From Lachnospiraceae bacterium UBA7729 (GTDB taxonomy: Bacteria > Bacillota > Clostridia > Lachnospirales > Lachnospiraceae), in contig DLFD01000051.1 in NCBI GenBank assembly GCA_002482005.1, positions 1-17,174 on the forward strand: a DNA stretch of 17,174 nt, in the 5' to 3' direction. The notes beneath the pieces were generated by a model that did no database searches, was not told where the DNA came from, and was given only the letters and a program-made list of their open reading frames with translations. Positions 1 to 5,725 of this stretch are shown here, piece by piece; position 1 is the first letter of the stretch; the number at the start of each line of letters is the position of its first letter. The position numbers were made by a program, and so were the translations under genes.

Positions 1-2
1 AA

Positions 3-25
3 GCCGGGAGGTTTTTCCTCCCGGC
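3..25 (-). terminator. Hairpin after the truncated Na+/Pi gene, probable terminator
   Basis: A perfect 9-bp inverted repeat, GCCGGGAGG and CCTCCCGGC, encloses a 5-base loop. It lies about 70 bases beyond the stop of the leftward cotransporter gene. On the minus strand the stem is followed by TT at the window edge, so the length of the U-tract cannot be seen. On the plus strand no T-run follows, so leftward termination is the better reading. Confidence 0.6.
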
Positions 26-96
26 ACAACAGTCTGTTTTCTGGACAGAAATCTGAGCAGTTGGTGGGCAACTGAGCAGAGCAGTTTGAGGACAAC

Positions 97-570
97 TCAT
101 GCAGTCAGTAACACGAATCCCATCAGGATCGTTCCGATGTTATGCTTCTTTTCCTTCTTCGAGAACATCAGGAAGATGATGCCGATCAGCGCGAGGACCG
201 GCGAAAATGAGGAAGGCTTCAGAAGTCTGACCCAGGTGGAGGATCCGCTTACGCCAGTCAGGGAGAGCAGCCAGGAAGTGACAGTGGTACCGATATTGGC
301 ACCCATGATCACACCGACTGCCTGTTCCAGCTTCATGATGCCGGAGTTCACGAAGCCGACGACCATAACGGTAGTTGCCGAGGATGACTGAATGACAGCC
401 GTCACGGCCAGGCCGAGCAGGACACCGGAAAAGCGAGTGGAAGTCAGCTTTTCGAGTAACTGCTCCATACGGCCGCCGGACAGCATGGTCAGACCATCGC
501 CCATCGCCTTCATGCCATATAGGAAGAGAGCGAGCCCGCCGACCAGGGTAAGGATTGAGAAGAATGACAT
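97..570 (-). CDS. Truncated Na+/phosphate cotransporter, first repeat only (NptA/PF02690 family)
   Basis: The 157-residue membrane protein begins MSFFSILTLVGGLALFLYGM, and the start is fixed by GGAGG a few bases upstream. The family hallmark QSSSATT is at residues 61-67, followed by GANIGTT at 90-96. There are hydrophobic segments near residues 5-20, 48-75, 82-105 and 123-137. Family members normally have two such repeats (about 300 residues or more), and many add a PhoU-like tail. Here the protein stops at GFVLLTA, where the family would continue into another membrane segment. None of the three downstream frames resumes the family, so a deletion is more likely than a simple frameshift. Low-affinity sodium-driven phosphate uptake would be the role of a full protein; activity of this half-length form is doubtful. 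A PhoP-box-like promoter lies upstream and a hairpin downstream. Confidence 0.8.
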   Translation of the reverse strand: MSFFSILTLVGGLALFLYGMKAMGDGLTMLSGGRMEQLLEKLTSTRFSGVLLGLAVTAVIQSSSATTVMVVGFVNSGIMKLEQAVGVIMGANIGTTVTSWLLSLTGVSGSSTWVRLLKPSSFSPVLALIGIIFLMFSKKEKKHNIGTILMGFVLLTA

Positions 571-661
571 CGTATTTTCCTCCAGAAAACAGCTCTGCCT
601 GCGGCATCCTCGGCGGCTATGGAGCAGCCGCTGATGCTGCAGGCTTTGCAATTCCTTCACA

Positions 662-715
662 AATCTAGCATGGGTATGTAAATGAAGAGGGTTATACGTG
701 TAAATTCCATGTAAA
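662..715 (-). promoter_or_regulatory. PhoP-box-like promoter of the Na+/Pi gene
   Basis: Read leftward, TTTACA occurs at 715-710, 704-699 and 682-677. The first two are exactly 11 bp apart and the third is 22 bp further on. This matches the Bacillus-type PhoP repeat TT(A/T)A(C/T)A with 11-bp phasing. Nine bases after the last hexamer comes TGC-TAGATT, a plausible extended -10 (TAGATT at 667-662). The expected transcript would start near 655 and carry a leader of about 85 bases, which includes a possible hairpin at 611-630. The response-regulator promoter has the same spacing. Binding is inferred, not shown. Confidence 0.6.
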
Positions 716-773
716 CAGGAGGACTTTTATCCTAATTATATGCAGAAGCAGTACGCAGCCTGCGGATGAGAGG

Positions 774-847
774 TCAACGAAGACTTTACAATAAGCATAC
801 AATTCCTTTTCTGAATCTGAACACACTTTACGGAACGTTGGTAGAAC
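774..847 (+). promoter_or_regulatory. Candidate Pho promoter of pstS
   Basis: Read rightward, TCAACG (774), TTTACA (785) and CATACA (796) are phased by 11 bp. A further TTTACG (827-832) is followed exactly 9 bases later by TAGAAC (842-847) preceded by TGG, an extended-type -10. The last hexamer plus -10 has the same spacing as in the other Pho-type promoters of this window. The upstream hexamers are degenerate and out of phase with the one at 827, so the box limits are less sure. A transcript from here would have a leader of about 118 bases. Confidence 0.45.
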
Positions 848-885
848 GGGCGATAAGCAAGGTGTTAACCTTTTAGCGTAACGAC

Positions 886-956
886 GGGGAAGCTTTCAGG
901 AGAAAAGAGAACCGAAAGAGAAAGCCCCATGATTACAGATGATGCTATTAGATAGC
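886..956 (+). other. pstS leader with two possible hairpins
   Basis: In the predicted pstS leader, GGGG-AA-GCTTTC (886-897) can pair with GAAAGCCCC (920-928), leaving a 2-base bulge. GCTAT/ATAGC (944-948, 952-956) forms a small hairpin that ends right before the AAGGAG ribosome binding site at 958-963. This could affect translation, but no known riboswitch or leader class is recognised. Confidence 0.25.
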
Positions 957-971
957 AAAGGAGAGAAAAAG

Positions 972-1892
972 ATGAAGCTTAACAAGATTGCTGCACTTAC
1001 GATGGCTTCCGCTATGATTATGAGCATGACCGCATTCGCGGATGCAGACCTTTCAAAGCTGAGCGGAGATGTCAGCTGCACTGGTTCCTCCGCACTTCAG
1101 CCGCTGGTCCAGGCAGCTGCAGACAAGTTCGCGGAAATTGCTCCTGGCGTAAACATCACTGTTGACGCAGGCGGATCCGGACAGGGCCTTCAGAACGTAT
1201 CTGACGGAACCTCCACCGTAGGTGATTCCGATGTATTTGCTGAGGAAAAGCTTGATGCTGACAAAGCTGCTGAGCTGGTTGATCATCAGGTCTGCGCGAT
1301 CGGTATGGCAGTCGTTGTTTCCCAGGATGTCGCTGACGGCGGAGTAAAGAGTCTGACTACTGATCAGCTGGTTTCCATCTTCACCGGTGAGACCACTAAC
1401 TGGAAGGATGTCGGAGGCCCGGATGAGGAGATCACTCTTGTCCTTCGTCCTGAGGGATCCGGAACCCGTGCAACCTTCGAGAAGTATGCACTGGGCGGAG
1501 CTGAGGAAGCAGGCGAGGCTATGGAGAACGATAACTCCGCAGAGCTTCAGAAGGCTCTTCAGGATACGAACGGATCGGTCGGATATCTTGCCCTTTCTTA
1601 CATCCTTCCGGATGAAGCACAGGAAGCTATGCAGGGAATCGCTACCGTAGCAATCGATGATGTAGAGCCGACCCTTGAGAACATCTACAACGGAACCTAC
1701 AACGTATGGGCTTATGAGCATATGTATACCAAGGGCGAAGCTGATGAGGCAACCCAGGCGTTCATCGATTACATCACCGGCGACTTTTCTGATGATGTCG
1801 AGTCTCTTGGATATGCAGTATCTTCCAAGCTGACCAAGACCGATGGCCATACCGGCGAAGCTGCTCCGGCTGGCGAGACCGAGGCACAGTGA
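972..1892 (+). CDS. pstS: Phosphate-binding protein PstS
   Basis: This 306-residue secreted substrate-binding protein of the high-affinity phosphate ABC transporter presents Pi to PstC/PstA. The start at 972 is preferred over an upstream in-frame ATG at 939 because AAGGAG lies at 958-963 and the protein then opens with a proper signal peptide (K-rich N-terminus, hydrophobic core 6-20, AFA cleavage site after residue 23). PstS marks are SCTGSSALQP (35-44), AGGSGQG (66-72), GDSDVFAEEK (84-93) and RPEGSGTRATF (159-169), the phosphate-contact loops. There is no lipobox cysteine at the signal cleavage site, although Gram-positive PstS proteins are usually lipoproteins. The C-terminal tail, residues 292-306, is acidic and A/E/T-rich and ends ETEAQ, like the phosphatase further downstream. 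A terminator-like hairpin separates it from pstC. Confidence 0.95.
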   Translation: MKLNKIAALTMASAMIMSMTAFADADLSKLSGDVSCTGSSALQPLVQAAADKFAEIAPGVNITVDAGGSGQGLQNVSDGTSTVGDSDVFAEEKLDADKAAELVDHQVCAIGMAVVVSQDVADGGVKSLTTDQLVSIFTGETTNWKDVGGPDEEITLVLRPEGSGTRATFEKYALGGAEEAGEAMENDNSAELQKALQDTNGSVGYLALSYILPDEAQEAMQGIATVAIDDVEPTLENIYNGTYNVWAYEHMYTKGEADEATQAFIDYITGDFSDDVESLGYAVSSKLTKTDGHTGEAAPAGETEAQ

Positions 1893-1928
1893 CCGCCCTT
1901 TACAAACGGTGAAGCAGATGCAGAAAGG

Positions 1929-1969
1929 AATGCCCACCCTGAGGCAGGAGCCCGCGGGTGGGCATTTTT
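1929..1969 (+). terminator. Intra-operon terminator/attenuator between pstS and pstC
   Basis: An 11-bp inverted repeat, AATGCCCACCC (1929-1939) and GGGTGGGCATT (1956-1966), overlaps a TTTTT run (1965-1969). Partial termination here would give more PstS than membrane components, a known pattern for binding-protein genes. No separate promoter for pstC is evident in the 80 bases that follow. Confidence 0.8.
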
Positions 1970-2048
1970 GAAGGACGGATCTGAGAAGGCGGGACTTTTT
2001 GCATCTTCAAAGCCGATTCACCGTCCTGAGCAATAAAGAGAGGATTCT

Positions 2049-2942
2049 ATGTACAGCAAAGGAAAAGAAAAAACCTGGAAATTCTTTGTCCTGTTGTGCG
2101 GACTTCTGATGATCGCGCTCCCGATCGCAATCGGTATCTTCCTTGCGGTCAAAGGCAACGCACTTTTCTATCAGTATCACCACACTCTGGGTGAATTTCT
2201 GTTTACGACTACATGGAAACTGAAAGATGACCTTGTCGGCGGAGGAAAGGGCGGCGCTGCGGTATTCATCGTTGGCTCCCTGATCGTCTGCGGACTTGCA
2301 CTTCTGATCGCTGTGCCATTTTCACTGGCAGCTGCTATCTTCATGACCGAGATCGCTCCGAAGTGGGGGACCAAGATCCTTCGTCCGGCAGTTGAGATCT
2401 TCGTCGGAATCCCGTCAGTAGTCTATGGCTGGATCGGAATGACGGTCCTTGTTCCTTTTCTGCAGAACGTCTTTCACCTGAAGACAGGACGAAGCGTCCT
2501 GGCAGGCGGCATCGTTCTGGCAGTCATGATCTTCCCGTCTATCACAACAGTCGCGGCAGACGCGATCCGTGCAGTACCGGTATCTGCAAGGATGGCTGCA
2601 TACGGACTTGGCGCGACCAGATGGCAGGTAACACATCAGATCGTAATGCCGGCAGCTCAGACATCGGTCCTGACCGGCGTCATCCTGGGCCTTGCAAGGG
2701 CATTCGGCGAGGCGCTGGCTGTCGCTATGGTCATCGGAAAGACTCCGGCTTTTCCGAAAGGAATCTTCGGGCAGACGGCAACCATGACCACCGTCATCGC
2801 ATCCCGCATGGCGGAACTGATGGAAGGCAGTGAAGCAAAGGCAGGTCTGTGGACGATCGCATTCATCCTCTATCTGATCTCCCTGTTCTTCATCTTCCTC
2901 ATCCACATCATCGCGGCTAAGGGGGCCAAGAAGAACAAATGA
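2049..2942 (+). CDS. pstC: Phosphate ABC transporter permease PstC
   Basis: The 297-residue inner-membrane permease pairs with PstA to form the phosphate channel. About six hydrophobic segments are visible (near 11-33, 70-98, 112-138, 150-170, 205-230 and 268-290). The binding-protein-dependent transport loop that contacts PstB is at about 183-212 (YGLGATRWQVTHQIVMPAA), followed by the conserved ARAFGEALA at 216-224. AGAGAGG precedes the ATG. The gene follows pstS after a hairpin, and its TGA overlaps the pstA ATG by four bases (ATGA), implying translational coupling. Length and order are typical for pstSCAB. Confidence 0.95.
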   Translation: MYSKGKEKTWKFFVLLCGLLMIALPIAIGIFLAVKGNALFYQYHHTLGEFLFTTTWKLKDDLVGGGKGGAAVFIVGSLIVCGLALLIAVPFSLAAAIFMTEIAPKWGTKILRPAVEIFVGIPSVVYGWIGMTVLVPFLQNVFHLKTGRSVLAGGIVLAVMIFPSITTVAADAIRAVPVSARMAAYGLGATRWQVTHQIVMPAAQTSVLTGVILGLARAFGEALAVAMVIGKTPAFPKGIFGQTATMTTVIASRMAELMEGSEAKAGLWTIAFILYLISLFFIFLIHIIAAKGAKKNK

Positions 2943-3859
2943 CAGAAGTAAAGAATGAAAAAAAGGCCAGAGTTGAGGTCTCGCAGAGCCTGATCAGGCG
3001 TGCGAGAGCAGTTGATAATATCTGGACGGTTGTATTTTACCTGGTCGCTCTGTTTTTCCTGCTTCTTCTATTCGCATTCGCAGGATATGTCATCATCAAA
3101 GGTTTTACAGGGGCAAAACCGGAGATGTTTCGGTTTGACCGAAACGGCGTCGGAAACTATTTCTTCAATACAGTATATCTTGTGTTTCTTTCCCTGCTGA
3201 TCTCTGTACCGATCGGGGTCATGGGCGGCATCTACATGGCGGAATACGCGAAGGATAATGCGTTCACCAAATTTCTCCGTATCGCGATCGAGACTCTGTC
3301 TTCCCTTCCGTCCATCGTTGTCGGCCTGTTCGGATACCTGATCTTCCTGGTTGCGACGAAATCGCAGCCGAATCTTCTTGTAGGTGCGATCTGTGTGGCG
3401 ATCCTGTCCCTGCCGCTGATGACGACAACGACTGAGGATGCCCTGCGAAGCCTTCCGCCTTCCTACAAGCTCGGATCCATGGGCATGGGCGCTACCCTGA
3501 GACAGACCATTCAGTCCGTCCTGATCCCGGCATGCGTACCGAGGATCATCACCGGAGTCATCCTGGCGGCAGGTCGTGGATTCGGTGAAGCAGCAGCACT
3601 GCTGTATACTACCGGTTCCGATACAAATATCAAGTGGAATCCTGCGGCATGGGTGAACCCGTCTCTGAACCCGTTCAACCCGCTGAGACGCGGAGGTACC
3701 CTTTCCCTGAAGATCTGGACCTCCTTCACCGCCTCGGTCGGCGCGGAAGATGTTGCAAACCTGAGTTCCGCGATCCTGATGATCATGGTTCTCTCCTTCT
3801 CCATTCTGGCCCATTACCTTGAGGGCAGGATCAAGAAGAAGATGGGCGACACGAAGTGA
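2939..3859 (+). CDS. pstA: Phosphate ABC transporter permease PstA
   Basis: This is the 306-residue partner permease of PstC. A charged cytoplasmic N-terminus (residues 1-25) precedes about six membrane segments (near 28-54, 76-98, 118-138, 146-162, 200-220 and 270-292). The ATPase-contact loop is at about 178-202 (LGSMGMGATLRQTIQ, then IPA), followed by GRGFGEAAAL at 212-221. It starts inside the last codons of pstC (ATGA overlap), so the two permeases are probably made in equal amounts. A short gap with its own ribosome binding site leads to pstB. Confidence 0.95.
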   Translation: MTEVKNEKKARVEVSQSLIRRARAVDNIWTVVFYLVALFFLLLLFAFAGYVIIKGFTGAKPEMFRFDRNGVGNYFFNTVYLVFLSLLISVPIGVMGGIYMAEYAKDNAFTKFLRIAIETLSSLPSIVVGLFGYLIFLVATKSQPNLLVGAICVAILSLPLMTTTTEDALRSLPPSYKLGSMGMGATLRQTIQSVLIPACVPRIITGVILAAGRGFGEAAALLYTTGSDTNIKWNPAAWVNPSLNPFNPLRRGGTLSLKIWTSFTASVGAEDVANLSSAILMIMVLSFSILAHYLEGRIKKKMGDTK

Positions 3860-3881
3860 TAACCGGAGAGGAATTGAAAAG

Positions 3882-4655
3882 ATGAGTGAGAAGAAAGCTA
3901 CCAGTGCAAAGTTCTATGTGCATGACCTGGACCTGTTCTACGGATCCTTTCAGGCACTGAAGAAGATCAACTTCCAGATCGCGGCGAACAGGATCACCGC
4001 TCTGATCGGACCTTCCGGATGCGGAAAATCGACCTTCCTGAAGACCCTTAACCGCATGAATGACTTCGTCGAGGGATGCAAGATCACCGGGGACGTCCAG
4101 CTTGATGGCAGGGATATCTATACATCCGGTATGAGTGAGATCGAGCTCCGCCAGAGAGTCGGCATGGTCTTCCAGCAGCCGAACCCATTTCCGAAAACGA
4201 TCTATGATAATGTTGCATACGGCCCGAGGATCAGAGGCGTCCACAGAAAGAGTGAGCTCGATGAGATCGTCGAGACATCCCTTCGGGAAGTCGGTATCTG
4301 GGATGAGTTCAAGGATCGTCTGAACAAATCGGCGCTTGGTCTGTCAGGAGGGCAGCAGCAGCGGCTCTGCATCGCAAGAACGATCGCAGTCCATCCGGAA
4401 GTTATCCTGATGGATGAACCGACATCGGCACTGGACCCGATCTCCACCATGAAGATCGAGGACCTGGCGGTAGAGATGAAGGAGAAGTACACGATCGTTA
4501 TCGTTACTCATAACATGCAGCAGGCAAACCGTATATCGGATACTACAGCCTTCTTCCTGCTCGGCGAGCTGATCGAGTCCGGTCCGACACAGGATATCTT
4601 CCTGAATCCGCAGAACAAGAAGACAGAAGAGTACATCACCGGAAGATTCGGCTGA
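3882..4655 (+). CDS. pstB: Phosphate ABC transporter ATPase PstB
   Basis: The 257-residue cytoplasmic ATPase drives phosphate import through PstC/PstA. Walker A GPSGCGKST is at 43-51, Q-loop FQQPNPFP at 97-104, signature LSGGQQQR at 154-161, Walker B VILMDEP at 174-180, D-loop SALDP at 182-186 and the H-loop histidine at 210. FQQPNPFP and the C-terminal TEEYITGRFG are typical of PstB rather than other ABC ATPases. The open frame extends 21 codons further upstream, overlapping pstA. I chose the ATG at 3882 because GGAGAGG lies at 3865-3871 and because family members begin shortly before the VHDLDLFYG strand. Confidence 0.97.
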   Translation: MSEKKATSAKFYVHDLDLFYGSFQALKKINFQIAANRITALIGPSGCGKSTFLKTLNRMNDFVEGCKITGDVQLDGRDIYTSGMSEIELRQRVGMVFQQPNPFPKTIYDNVAYGPRIRGVHRKSELDEIVETSLREVGIWDEFKDRLNKSALGLSGGQQQRLCIARTIAVHPEVILMDEPTSALDPISTMKIEDLAVEMKEKYTIVIVTHNMQQANRISDTTAFFLLGELIESGPTQDIFLNPQNKKTEEYITGRFG

Positions 4656-4682
4656 TATATCAGGGAAACAGGAGGATAGAAT

Positions 4683-5372
4683 ATGCCAACCCGTAAAGAG
4701 TATGATGAGGAACTGAAGGTGATCAATGACCTTGTTGAGGCTATGGGACAGCAGGTCCTTCTTGCAATCGACCGTACGAACGTCGCATTGAAGAATCTTG
4801 ACGTTGTGTCTGCCAACGCGATCATGAAGAATGATGCCATGATCGATGCTATGGAGACTGAGATCGAGGAACGATGCATCAAGATCGTTGTCAAGCAGCA
4901 GCCCATCGCTTCTGACTGGAGAAAGCTTGCCAGCTACATGCGCATGATCGGAGACCTTGAGAGGATCGCAGACAACTGCAGCGATATCGCGATCTACATC
5001 AAGAAGCTTGCGAAGCTTAAGAAGGCTGCGGCTCCTTCCCGTCTGGAAGAGGCATTCTCTGACATGAGGAAGATGGTTGCGGATACCGTTACCGCTTTCC
5101 ACAATACGGATATCAGTCTTGCAGAGGAAGTCGTCAAGGCGGACGACGTGATTGATGATCTGTTTGAGAAGAACGCCGAAGACATCAAGAAGGGGATCCA
5201 GGAAAATATCGATGACCTGGATGCTTACCTGATCTATCTTGGGATCGACAAGTATGTTGAACGGATGGCTGACCATGTTACGGCAGTGGCATCCTGGGTC
5301 TCCTTCATCGCCAAAGGAGAGCTGAACATCATGTTCACCGACCGCTATACCAAAGAAAGCGAGACCAAGTAA
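4683..5372 (+). CDS. phoU: Phosphate signalling protein PhoU
   Basis: This 229-residue soluble, mostly helical protein belongs to the PhoU family. It has two homologous three-helix halves, each with the metal-binding signature: ERIADN at 93-98 and ERMADH at 193-198. PhoU links the Pst transporter to the PhoR-type kinase and damps the Pho response when phosphate is plentiful. It follows pstB by 27 bases with AGGAGG at 4670-4675, so it is the last gene of the pst operon, and a strong terminator comes directly after it. The length is normal and no key residues are missing. No PhoR-type kinase is encoded in the window. Confidence 0.95.
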   Translation: MPTRKEYDEELKVINDLVEAMGQQVLLAIDRTNVALKNLDVVSANAIMKNDAMIDAMETEIEERCIKIVVKQQPIASDWRKLASYMRMIGDLERIADNCSDIAIYIKKLAKLKKAAAPSRLEEAFSDMRKMVADTVTAFHNTDISLAEEVVKADDVIDDLFEKNAEDIKKGIQENIDDLDAYLIYLGIDKYVERMADHVTAVASWVSFIAKGELNIMFTDRYTKESETK

Positions 5373-5390
5373 TACTTTTTCTCTCTTATT

Positions 5391-5446
5391 AAGTCCTGGT
5401 ACGGAAATGTTCTGTGCCGGGACTTTTTCTGTGCCGGGACTTTTTT
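5391..5446 (+). terminator. Terminator of pst-phoU, with a duplicated 3' arm
   Basis: AAGTCCTGGTAC (5391-5402) pairs with GTGCCGGGACTT (5414-5425), a 12-bp stem with two G-U pairs, running into TTTTT. The 3' arm and T-run are then repeated directly (CTGTGCCGGGACTTTTT at 5412-5428, and again from 5429), so two alternative terminator structures could form with the same 5' arm. Confidence 0.85.
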
Positions 5447-5498
5447 CAAAAAAAAAAATGCCGGAGCCGGATCTTTATAGGTCAGTGCTCTCATATAT

Positions 5499-5553
5499 TT
5501 TACAGAGAGCTTACGGCAGTATGCAGGCGAAGGATACATTCCTGCTCTAGAAT
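5499..5553 (+). promoter_or_regulatory. PhoP-box-like promoter of the phosphatase gene
   Basis: TTTACA (5499-5504) and CTTACG (5510-5515) are 11 bp apart. GATACA (5533-5538) follows, and exactly 9 bases later comes TAGAAT (5548-5553), a good -10. The arrangement is that of the Na+/Pi and response-regulator promoters, with one extra base in the long spacer (17 instead of 16). The transcript would start near 5560, inside the first 33-bp repeat. Confidence 0.5.
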
Positions 5554-5651
5554 CACTTCGAAGTCAGGGAAGATATCCGGCTAAAAATCACTCGAAGTCA
5601 GGGAAGACTCCGACAGAAAATCACTCGAAGTCAGGGAAGGCTCCGACAGAA
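5551..5651 (+). repeat. Three tandem ~33-bp repeats in the phosphatase leader
   Basis: Units begin at 5551, 5586 and 5619. The second and third are 33 bp long and nearly identical (AATCACTCGAAGTCAGGGAA followed by G[A/G]CTCCGACAGA plus A). The first is 35 bp and diverged, with the perfect palindrome ACTTCGAAGT at its core. They fall between the predicted -10 and the ribosome binding site (GGAGG at 5711-5715), hence mostly in the 5' untranslated RNA. There are no spacers, so this is not a CRISPR array. Confidence 0.85.
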
Positions 5652-5725
5652 GAGGAGAAACATATCCGGATCTTTCAAGGCAGAATCAATATCTTTACCT
5701 ATCTATTTCAGGAGGAAAAAGAGTT

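Noticed and set aside
1..96. Missing half of the Na+/Pi cotransporter in another frame (frameshift)
   Set aside because: All three downstream frames were read to the window edge and none resembles the family.
1899..1904. Single TTTACA after pstS (and another inside pstA at 3104)
   Set aside because: Isolated hexamers without an 11-bp partner or a -10 at the right distance; expected by chance.
1053..1937. Long leftward open frame opposite pstS (294 codons)
   Set aside because: It is antisense to a clear PstS gene, has no ribosome binding site or family signature, and its composition is that of a shadow frame.
4344..5276. Long leftward open frame opposite pstB and phoU (310 codons)
   Set aside because: It is antisense to two certain genes with intact motifs. 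It has no start signal or recognisable domain.
5551..5651. Possible CRISPR array in the ~33-bp repeats
   Set aside because: The units are contiguous with no spacers, the first copy has a different length, and no cas genes are near.
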